Shown: positions 27,260 to 36,840 of the stretch, piece by piece
Numbering within the stretch: position 1 is the first letter of the stretch
Layout of the letters: each line of letters starts with the position of its first letter
Source: Brachybacterium ginsengisoli
Lineage (GTDB): Bacteria > Actinomycetota > Actinomycetes > Actinomycetales > Dermabacteraceae
Direction: 5' to 3'
DNA length: 64,000 bases
Assembly: GCF_002407065.1 (NCBI RefSeq)
Contig: NZ_CP023564.1
Coordinates: forward strand, 2,356,001-2,420,000
Position numbers and translations under genes: made by a program
Notes under the pieces: model-generated
Database searches by the model: none
Told to the model about the DNA's origin: nothing
Seen by the model: the letters and a program-made list of their open reading frames with translations, nothing else

Positions 27260-28273
27260 ATGAGCACGAGAGATGCCATCGCGGCGGACGTACCGCGGAC
27301 TCGCACGTCCGGTCCTGGTACCGCCGACGGCCCCACACCCGGGGACCATGCGGGCGCGAGCCCAGGGGCACCACCCCGACGGAAGATGTCGGGACGGGAC
27401 AAGCGCAACCTCCGGCTGGGGCTGCTGTTCATCTCGCCGTGGATCATCGGGGTCGCGGTCTTCGTGATCTACCCGCTGATCTACTCCTTCGCGATCAGCC
27501 TCACCCAGTACTCCGGCATGCAGTCCCCGACGTTCATCGGGTTCAAGAACTACATCGCCGCCTTCGCGGATCCGATGGTGCACACCGCCGTGGGCAACAC
27601 GGTGTACTACATGCTGCTGGCGGTGCCGATCGGGCTCGTGATCGCCCTGCTGCTGGCGGTGGCGATGAACCGCAACGTGCGCGAGGTCGCCATCTACCGC
27701 ACGCTGCTGTACCTGCCCTCGCTGATCCCGATGTTCGCGATGTCCTTCATCTTCATCGTGTTCGTCAACCCGCAGTACGGCATCGTCAACCAGTTCCTGG
27801 GCCTGTTCGGCATGCCGGACACGAACCTGCTGGGCGAGCCGCGCTACGCGAAGATCGTCATGATCGTCATGGCACAGCTCGGTGCGGGCAACGCGGCGCT
27901 GATCTACCTCGCCGGCCTGCGCAACATCCCGAGCACCCTGTACGAGGCGGCCCGCATCGACGGTGCGAGCAGGTTCCGGCAGTTCACCGCGATCACCCTC
28001 CCGCTGCTGACCCCCACGATCCTGTTCAACCTGATCACGGGCGTCTCCGGCGCGATGATGGTGTTCACCGAGGCGTTCATCATGACCAACGGCGGTCCGG
28101 ACAACTCGACGCTGTTCTACATGCTCTACCTCTACCGCAACGCCTTCTCCTACGGGCAGCTCGGCTTCGCCTCGGCGCTGGCTGTGCTCCTGTTCCTGTT
28201 CGGCATGCTGCTGGCAGGGCTCATCTACTGGCTCTCCCGCCGGTTCGTGAACTACGACGTATCGGCCGGCTGA
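27260..28273 (+). CDS. carbohydrate ABC transporter permease (MalF-type)
   Basis: 337 aa. A 45-residue polar N-terminus precedes six transmembrane helices, the first at about 54-77 (LGLLFISPWIIGVAVFVIY). The EAA loop that contacts the ATPase is EAARIDGASRFRQFTAITLP near 229-248. First gene of permease-permease-SBP-SBP. Shine-Dalgarno GGGAGAG. The substrate is not deducible; a sugar, glycoside or uronide is expected. It would use the MsiK-type ATPase. Confidence 0.93.
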   Translation: MSTRDAIAADVPRTRTSGPGTADGPTPGDHAGASPGAPPRRKMSGRDKRNLRLGLLFISPWIIGVAVFVIYPLIYSFAISLTQYSGMQSPTFIGFKNYIAAFADPMVHTAVGNTVYYMLLAVPIGLVIALLLAVAMNRNVREVAIYRTLLYLPSLIPMFAMSFIFIVFVNPQYGIVNQFLGLFGMPDTNLLGEPRYAKIVMIVMAQLGAGNAALIYLAGLRNIPSTLYEAARIDGASRFRQFTAITLPLLTPTILFNLITGVSGAMMVFTEAFIMTNGGPDNSTLFYMLYLYRNAFSYGQLGFASALAVLLFLFGMLLAGLIYWLSRRFVNYDVSAG

Positions 28274-28292
28274 GGAACAGGGGATCACGGAC

Positions 28293-29216
28293 ATGGCCAT
28301 CAACACTCTCGAGACCGGGGCACAGGATCTCGGTCGAAGCCAGAAGATCAAGTCGCGATCGAACTTCGGTCGCAATCCCGACGGGTCCCGGCAGAGCCCC
28401 GTCGGCGCATGGGTCTCGCGCATCATCATCCTGGTGGTGCTCGCGCTCTTCACGCTGCCGCTCTACTGGATGTTCATCTCGGCGCTCAAGTCGCCGGAGG
28501 AGCTCTCGCAGTTCCCGCCCACGCTCTTCCCCACGGAACTGCGATGGTCCAACTTCGTCGACGCCGTCACGGTGATGCCGTTCTGGACCTTCTTCCGCAA
28601 CAGCCTGATCATCACGGTCTGCGTGGTCGTGTTCAGCGTGGTCTCGAACTTCATCGTCGCCTACGGCTTCTCCTGCATCGACTGGCCCGGGCGCAACAAG
28701 GTGTTCTTCATCGTGCTGGCCACCCTGTTCCTGCCGTTCCCGGTGACCCTGATCCCCATGTTCGACATGTGGGCGGGCCTCGGGTTCGTGAACACCTGGG
28801 TGCCGCTGATCGTCCCCGCGCTGTTCGCCGGCGGGTTCTTCACCTTCCTCCTGCGCCAGTTCATGCTCCAGACCCCGCGCGACATGCTCGACGCCGCACG
28901 CGTGGACGGGGCCAGCGAGTGGTCCATCGCCTGGCGGATCGTCTTCCCGACCGCCCGCCCGGCGGTCACCGTCATCGCGATCTTCTCGGCGGTCGGCACC
29001 TGGAACGACTTCATGGGCCCGCTGATCTACCTGCAGGACACGAGCAAGCAGACGCTCTCCATCGGTATGCAGGTGTTCCGCTCCGTGAACTCGCAGGACA
29101 TCCAGTTCAACCTGCTCATGGCCGCATCGTTCCTGGTGCTCCTGCCGCTGGTGCTCCTCTTCTTCATGTTCCAGCGCTACTTCATCAGCGGCATCACCCT
29201 CGGAGGCTTCAAGTGA
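28293..29216 (+). CDS. carbohydrate ABC transporter permease (MalG-type)
   Basis: 307 aa, six transmembrane helices after a 45-residue cytoplasmic N-terminus. EAA loop DAARVDGASEWSIAWRIVFP near 199-218. Partner of the MalF-type protein 19 nt upstream. Its stop overlaps the GTG of the binding protein (GTGA), and GGAGG in its own last codons serves as that gene's Shine-Dalgarno. Confidence 0.93.
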   Translation: MAINTLETGAQDLGRSQKIKSRSNFGRNPDGSRQSPVGAWVSRIIILVVLALFTLPLYWMFISALKSPEELSQFPPTLFPTELRWSNFVDAVTVMPFWTFFRNSLIITVCVVVFSVVSNFIVAYGFSCIDWPGRNKVFFIVLATLFLPFPVTLIPMFDMWAGLGFVNTWVPLIVPALFAGGFFTFLLRQFMLQTPRDMLDAARVDGASEWSIAWRIVFPTARPAVTVIAIFSAVGTWNDFMGPLIYLQDTSKQTLSIGMQVFRSVNSQDIQFNLLMAASFLVLLPLVLLFFMFQRYFISGITLGGFK

Positions 29217-30637
29217 TCGATCGTCGAACCCTGCTGCGCGCCCTCGGCGCGGGCGCGAGCGTGACCGTGGCCGGCGGCTCGATCGTCGGCTGCTCGAACC
29301 GTCCCGTCGGATCCGAGCGGGATCCCAACGTCGTCAAGCTGTGGGGCCAGGGCGGAACCAACGCCGACTTCGAGGCCAAGATCATCGAGGCCTTCTCCGA
29401 GAAGAACCCCGACATCACGATCGAGGTCTCCCAGGTGCCCTCGAACGGTCAGGGCGACGCCTCCAGCGCGATCACCGCCGTGCGCGGTCGCACCGGACCG
29501 GACGTCTACTTCATGGACCGCTTCAACGGCGCCCAGTTCGCGTCCCTCGGGCTGCTCGAGCCGATCAACGGGCTCATCGAGGAGCACGAGGACATGGACG
29601 TCGAGGAGTTCATGTCCCAGTGGATCAAGTTCGCCACGGACGAGCTCTACTACGACGGCCAGTACTACGGGCTCCCCGTGGACACCGACACCCGAGGCCT
29701 GTTCGTGAACAAGGGCCTGGCGAAGGAGGCCGGGATCGATCCGGCTCTCCTGGACCCGAAGAACGGCCCGATGTCCTACGACCAGATCTGGGAGATCAAC
29801 GACCAGTTCAACGTCCAGGACGCCCGCGGCACGTACGAGAAGGTCACCTGGATCCCGTGGGATGATCAGGCCTCGCTGCTGATGTGGGCCATGGCCCATG
29901 ACGTGCCGCTCTTCTCGAACGAGACCTGCGACGTGCTGCTGGACTCGCCGGAGATGCTCGACGTCGCGACGATGTATGCGGGCTGGATCGAGCGCCTGGA
30001 CTTCCATCGGCTCGACGCCTTCAAGGCGACCTACCAGCCGCCCAACGCCCCGCCCACCCAGACCTCGTTCTTCTCGGACCGCCAGCTGTTCCAGATCACC
30101 GGGTCCTGGAACGTCAAGGGCCAGAAGCAGTACAAGCCCGACATGGACTACGGGGTCACCTACCTCCCGGTCCCCAACGAGGGCGATGACCCCTTCACCT
30201 GGGCGGGCGGCTTCGCGCTGGCGATGCCGAAGGGGGCCAGCATGTCCAAGGCCTCCTGGGAGTTCTTCAAGTTCTATGCCGGGTACGAGGGGCAGAAGAT
30301 CCTCATGCCGCTGCTCACGAACATCCCCACGAACATCGAGACCCTCAACGATCCCGAGGGCTGGAGCCCCGACATCAAGTTCTTCGTCGAGATGATGTCG
30401 ATCGCCAAGTCGCGGCCCCCTCTGCCGGTGGGCACCAAGCTGTGGGACTCGATGTTCACCATGCAGGACAGCATCAACCAGGGCTCCGACACCCCGGAGA
30501 ACCTGGTCAAGGAGGCGCAGGCGTACGTGAACCCCACGATGCAGCAGTTCTGCCCGATCACCCTTCCCGAGGGGTTCGGTCAGCCGGACCCGAACTTCAC
30601 CGGGATCGGCGAGAAGAAGGCGGGCAAGAACTCCTGA
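29213..30637 (+). CDS. ABC transporter substrate-binding lipoprotein 1 (Tat-exported)
   Basis: 474 aa. The signal starts MIDRRTLLRA with twin arginines at 4-5 and ends in a lipobox with Cys27 (SIVGC), so the protein is predicted to be Tat-exported and membrane-anchored outside the cell. The mature part has the cluster-B fold: VKLWGQGGTNADFEAKI, GRTGPDVYFMDRF, then GYEGQKILMP. Captures the sugar for the two permeases. Very similar along its whole length to binding protein 2 downstream, with an identical first 30 nt: a tandem duplication. It has one Cys in the C-terminal part (QQFCPITL) where the paralogue has Val. Confidence 0.92.
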   Translation: MIDRRTLLRALGAGASVTVAGGSIVGCSNRPVGSERDPNVVKLWGQGGTNADFEAKIIEAFSEKNPDITIEVSQVPSNGQGDASSAITAVRGRTGPDVYFMDRFNGAQFASLGLLEPINGLIEEHEDMDVEEFMSQWIKFATDELYYDGQYYGLPVDTDTRGLFVNKGLAKEAGIDPALLDPKNGPMSYDQIWEINDQFNVQDARGTYEKVTWIPWDDQASLLMWAMAHDVPLFSNETCDVLLDSPEMLDVATMYAGWIERLDFHRLDAFKATYQPPNAPPTQTSFFSDRQLFQITGSWNVKGQKQYKPDMDYGVTYLPVPNEGDDPFTWAGGFALAMPKGASMSKASWEFFKFYAGYEGQKILMPLLTNIPTNIETLNDPEGWSPDIKFFVEMMSIAKSRPPLPVGTKLWDSMFTMQDSINQGSDTPENLVKEAQAYVNPTMQQFCPITLPEGFGQPDPNFTGIGEKKAGKNS

Positions 30638-30660
30638 CCTCCTCGATCCACCACCACGAC

Positions 30661-30707
30661 CCGCCGGAGCGGGGCGGGGCCCATCGGCTCCCGCCCCGCT
30701 CCGGCGG
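30661..30707 (+). terminator. strong hairpin between the two binding-protein genes
   Basis: 18-bp perfect stem (30661-30678 with 30690-30707) and an 11-nt loop, 23 nt after the stop of binding protein 1. No U-tract. It would end or attenuate the upstream transcript, letting the two paralogues be expressed at different levels. Confidence 0.75.
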
Positions 30708-30753
30708 TGTCTGCGTCGACACCGGCGGCTCCCCTCCCCTGCTCCCCCATCCC

Positions 30754-30781
30754 CACCAGCACCAGCACCAGCACCAGCACC
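30754..30781 (+). repeat. CACCAG hexanucleotide microsatellite
   Basis: Four perfect CACCAG units plus CACC, between the hairpin and the Shine-Dalgarno (GGAGGA) of binding protein 2. It lies in non-coding sequence, so copy-number change would alter the leader length only. Too short a unit and no spacers: not CRISPR. Confidence 0.8.
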
Positions 30782-30811
30782 TGACCTCGCACCCCTTCTC
30801 GGAGGACCCTC

Positions 30812-32215
30812 GTGATCGATCGTCGAACCCTGCTGCGCGCCGTGGGCGCCGGCGCCACCGTGACCATCGCCGGCGGCTCGATCGTCGGATGCACCTCCCG
30901 TGCCGTCGGCGAGGACCGGGATCCGAACACCGTGCGGCTCTGGGGCCTCGGCGCGGCGGATGCCGACAAGGAGGCGAAGGTCCTCGAGGCCTTCTCCGAG
31001 AAGAACCCCGAGGTGACGGTCGAGGTCTCGCAGGTGCCGTCCAACGGCGAGGGCGATGCCTCGAGCGTGATCACCGCGATCCGGGGCAGGACGGGCCCGG
31101 ACCTCTACTGGCTGGACCGGTTCAACGCCCCGCAGTTCGCCTCCCTCGGCCTCCTCGAGCCGATCGACGACCTCATCGAGGAGCACGAGGGCGTCAGCCC
31201 CGAGGAGTTCATGGCCGGCTGGATCCGTTTCGCCACCGATGAGCTGCAGTACGACGGCAGCTACTACGGACTGCCCACCTCGACGGACACCCGCGCGATG
31301 TACGTCAACATGGGGCAGGTCCGCGAGGCCGGCATCGACCCGACGCTGTTCGACCCCCGCAACGGCCCGCTCCCCTACGCCACGATCTGGGAGATCGACG
31401 AGCAGTTCACCTCCCAGGACGCGCGCGGGACCTACGAGCGGGTCACCTGGATCCCCTGGGACGACCAGGCGAAGCTGATCATGTGGGCGATGGGGGCGGG
31501 CGTCCCCTTCTACGACGACGCGAGCGGGCACATGCTGCTGGACTCGCCCGAGATGCTCGACATCGCGACCATGTATGCAGGATGGATCGAGCGGCTCGAC
31601 TTCCCGCGGATGGACGCCTTCAAGGCGACCTATCAGCCGCCGAACGCCCCGCCCGCGCAGACGTCCTTCTTCTCCGATCGCCAGCTGCTCCAGATCACCA
31701 ACCCCGGCACCGTCCGCAGCCTCGCGGAGTACAAGCCCGACATGGAGTACGCCGTCACCCACCTCCCGGTGCCCGCCGACGGGGACGATCCCTTCAGCTG
31801 GTCCGGCGGCTTCGCGCTCTCGATGCCCAAGGGATCGAGCATGTCGAAGGCCGCCTGGGATCTGATGACCTTCTACGCGGGCCCCGAGGGCCAGAAGATC
31901 ATCATGCCGCCCCTGACCGCGATCCCGACCCACCTGGAGACCATCGCCGACCCCGAGGGCTGGGACCCGCGGATCGAGTTCTTCGTGCAGCTCCTGGACG
32001 TGACGATGTCCCGCCCGCCGCTGCCCGTCGGCACCAAGCTGTGGGACGCCATGGAGACCATGCAGGGCAGCCTCACGCAGGCCTCGGACACTCCGGAGAA
32101 CCTCGTGAAGGAGGCACAGCAGTACGTGGATCCGACCATGCAGCAGTTCGTGCCCTTCTCGCTGCCGGACGGCTTCGGCGAGCGCGACCCGAACCTGGAG
32201 CTCCCCTCCCGCTGA
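30812..32215 (+). CDS. ABC transporter substrate-binding lipoprotein 2 (paralogue, Tat-exported)
   Basis: 467 aa, same plan as the upstream copy: twin-arginine MIDRRTLLRA, lipobox Cys27 (SIVGC), and matching blocks such as LDSPEMLDIATMYAGW and QPPNAPPAQTSFFSDRQL. Differences cluster in the middle and C-terminal parts (for example TNPGTVRSLAE versus TGSWNVKGQKQ), where ligand contacts are expected, so the ligands may differ. It has its own Shine-Dalgarno GGAGGA and lies behind an 18-bp hairpin, unlike copy 1, which is coupled to the permease. Confidence 0.92.
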   Translation: MIDRRTLLRAVGAGATVTIAGGSIVGCTSRAVGEDRDPNTVRLWGLGAADADKEAKVLEAFSEKNPEVTVEVSQVPSNGEGDASSVITAIRGRTGPDLYWLDRFNAPQFASLGLLEPIDDLIEEHEGVSPEEFMAGWIRFATDELQYDGSYYGLPTSTDTRAMYVNMGQVREAGIDPTLFDPRNGPLPYATIWEIDEQFTSQDARGTYERVTWIPWDDQAKLIMWAMGAGVPFYDDASGHMLLDSPEMLDIATMYAGWIERLDFPRMDAFKATYQPPNAPPAQTSFFSDRQLLQITNPGTVRSLAEYKPDMEYAVTHLPVPADGDDPFSWSGGFALSMPKGSSMSKAAWDLMTFYAGPEGQKIIMPPLTAIPTHLETIADPEGWDPRIEFFVQLLDVTMSRPPLPVGTKLWDAMETMQGSLTQASDTPENLVKEAQQYVDPTMQQFVPFSLPDGFGERDPNLELPSR

Positions 32216-32313
32216 CGGCGGCCCGTGTCGAGGATCCGGGTCGCGGAGCGGCACGGCGAAGAACCCTCCCACCGCGCCCGTGGGACCGCCGTCGAGCGGC
32301 CCCGCGGGCGCGG

Positions 32314-32319
32314 TACCAT
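32314..32319 (+). promoter_or_regulatory. -10 box of the leuS leader transcript
   Basis: TACCAT followed after 6 nt by the GTG at 32326. A weak GTCGAG lies 17 bp upstream as a possible -35. The spacing implies that the RNA begins at or next to the leader-peptide start codon. Confidence 0.5.
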
Positions 32320-32325
32320 GTACAG

Positions 32326-32391
32326 GTGACTCGACGGCTCCTGCTTATGCAGCCGCGTCGGACAAGGCCCGCGCCCACCCCCTGCTCCTGA
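32326..32391 (+). CDS. 21-aa leucine leader peptide of leuS
   Basis: GTG ACT CGA CGG CTC CTG CTT ATG ... TGA encodes MTRRLLLMQPRRTRPAPTPCS with three consecutive Leu codons, all different, at positions 5-7. It starts 6 nt after a -10 box, has no Shine-Dalgarno (leaderless), and is followed by an intrinsic terminator with a U-tract and then leuS. This is the layout of ribosome-mediated attenuation: stalling at Leu codons when charged tRNA-Leu is short would favour readthrough into leuS. Identity as a regulatory peptide is inferred from position and composition. Confidence 0.75.
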   Translation: MTRRLLLMQPRRTRPAPTPCS

Positions 32392-32454
32392 GAGCGACGG
32401 CGGTGCGACTGTGAGGCACCGATGCGGCTCCCCTCGCCTGCGCGAGGGTTTTTT
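32332..32454 (+). promoter_or_regulatory. transcription attenuator of leuS
   Basis: Competing stems can be drawn by eye. Stem 1:2: CGACGGCT (32332-32339), which includes the first Leu codon's CT, with AGC/CGTCG (32351-32360). Stem 2:3: AGCCGCGTCGG (32351-32361) with CCGATGCGGCT (32419-32429), 11 bp with one G-U. A further pairing, GCGACGG (32394-32400) just past the leader stop with CCCTCGC (32431-32437), would destroy the terminator and is masked by a ribosome at the stop codon. The terminator is CCCTCGC-CTGC-GCGAGGG plus TTTTTT (32431-32454). Energies were not computed. Confidence 0.65.
32431..32454 (+). terminator. intrinsic terminator inside the leuS leader
   Basis: 7-bp GC stem with 4-nt loop and six U residues; the only clear U-tract terminator in this window. 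It lies 58 nt before the leuS ATG, so it must be bypassed to express leuS. Confidence 0.85.
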
Positions 32455-32512
32455 CATGTCACGAGACGCCCGGCGGCACCTGCCGCACTGATCCTTCGGA
32501 GGACGATTCCCC

Positions 32513-35473
<2,961 letters not shown>

Positions 35474-35505
35474 CCCCTCGGACGAGGCCCTCGCCCGGTC
35501 ACACC

Positions 35506-35549
35506 CCGCACGGCCCCCGGAGCTCCTCAGAGCACCGGGGGCCGTGCGG
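35506..35549 (+). terminator. terminator after leuS
   Basis: 15-bp perfect stem CCGCACGGCCCCCGG (35506-35520) with its complement at 35535-35549, and an inner GCTC/GAGC stem in the loop. 33 nt after the leuS stop. The rest of the 184-bp gap holds the promoter of the next gene. Confidence 0.8.
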
Positions 35550-35645
35550 CGTCGCGGGCCTCGCTGACGCTGGCGACCGTTCCTCCACAAAGCCGGTCCA
35601 TCCACAATCCCCGTCGCTGCTCGGCGAGGAGGTCGGTGTGCTGTC

Positions 35646-35651
35646 TACGGT
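35646..35651 (+). promoter_or_regulatory. -10 box of the WXG-motif gene (leaderless)
   Basis: TACGGT, then 6 nt, then ATG 35658; no Shine-Dalgarno. Confidence 0.45.
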
Positions 35652-35657
35652 CGCGCC

Positions 35658-36836
35658 ATGAACACCATCTGGGGATGCGACACCGAGACCATGACCGAGC
35701 TGTCCGGGGACTTCGCCGCGGGCGCCGAGCAGCTGCAGGGGATCTCCGCCCGGGCGCGCCTCGCCCGCCGCGCCGTGGCCTGGTTCGGGCCCGACGCCGA
35801 GGAGCACCGTTCCACCACCGAGGAGCTGTTCGAGCGCGCGGAGCAGATCGCGGAGGTGGTCCGCCGGCTCGCCGAGCTGCTGGGGAAGGAGGCGACGGCC
35901 CAGGACATCTGCTCCGCGGCGGAGGGCGGCATCGATCCCACCGATCCGCTGGGGGTGCGGGCCATGCCTCCGTCGCTCGTGACCGGCAGTCCCCTGCCCA
36001 AGGTCGCCGGCGATCCGGAGGGCCGGTGGCGGCCCATGGTCGGCGGCCCCCTCCGGGCGGAGGAGATGCCCTTCGTCGGAGGTCCGATCCCCACGCCGGA
36101 TCTCAGTGACCTCTGGCCGATCCTGACCCGACCGATGGAGCCCGAGCCCGTGTTCGGAGCGCCTCTGAGGCCCTCGCCGGCGCCGGTCGCACCGGACGAG
36201 AAGTACCCCCTGGACGACGATCATCTCGCCGATGCCCAGAGCATCCGGCGGCTGGCGCTGCGCACCGTTCCCGGCGGGGGCATCGCCCAGGGCATCCTGG
36301 ACGGCCACGACGCAGTCGGCGATCTCTTCGACGGGGCGGAGACCGTGCTCGAGGAGAACGGGCTGGGATCGCTCACCCCTCTCGTCGACGTGGCGCGCAT
36401 CCCCCACACGCTCACCGAGCCCGTGCTCGGGGAGGGGTCGATGCCCGGGCAGATGGTCACCGGCATCGATCGCGGCATCGCCAACACCCTCCAGACCGGC
36501 GAGGAGGTCACCACGGCGCTCGGCCAGGGAGATGTCGCGGAGGCGGCCCGTTCCGCGGAGCGCGGCATGCACCGGCATGTCGGCAACACGACGGACCTCC
36601 TCACTGCCACGGCGTTCCCGACCGCTGCGCAGAGCGTCTCGGACGTGCTGGGCACCGGCGGGGATCTGGCCGACGGCATCTCCCCCGGAGCGGGCGACGG
36701 ACTGCACCGGGCCAGTGACGCCTTCCAGCGCGCCCATGACGAACTGCAGGGCGGCCTCGACACCATCACCGATGCCGAGGCCGCCTACGACCTGCGCCGT
36801 CAGTACGTCCCGATGCCGTGGGACGAACGGCCCTGA
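35658..36836 (+). CDS. WXG100-like N-terminal domain protein of unknown function
   Basis: 392 aa. The first ~90 residues read like an ESX/WXG100 helical hairpin (MTELSGDFAAGAEQLQGISA, then the WxG turn as AVAWFGPDAEE, then a second long helix EELFERAEQIAEVVRRLAEL). A proline-rich linker (about 95-190) and a mostly helical C-terminal part rich in Gly/Asp/Thr follow, with no recognisable toxin or enzyme motif. No signal peptide. Such proteins may be type VII substrates, but no ESX secretion gene is in the window. Ends 4 bp from clpB, tail to tail. Confidence 0.65.
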   Translation: MNTIWGCDTETMTELSGDFAAGAEQLQGISARARLARRAVAWFGPDAEEHRSTTEELFERAEQIAEVVRRLAELLGKEATAQDICSAAEGGIDPTDPLGVRAMPPSLVTGSPLPKVAGDPEGRWRPMVGGPLRAEEMPFVGGPIPTPDLSDLWPILTRPMEPEPVFGAPLRPSPAPVAPDEKYPLDDDHLADAQSIRRLALRTVPGGGIAQGILDGHDAVGDLFDGAETVLEENGLGSLTPLVDVARIPHTLTEPVLGEGSMPGQMVTGIDRGIANTLQTGEEVTTALGQGDVAEAARSAERGMHRHVGNTTDLLTATAFPTAAQSVSDVLGTGGDLADGISPGAGDGLHRASDAFQRAHDELQGGLDTITDAEAAYDLRRQYVPMPWDERP

Positions 36837-36840
36837 TCCC

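Noticed and set aside
30754..30781. CRISPR-like repeat
   Set aside because: Contiguous hexamers without spacers.
29177..32272. 1,000-codon minus-strand frame spanning both binding-protein genes
   Set aside because: Shadow of two homologous genes, which is why its two halves look alike; it is not a repeat protein.
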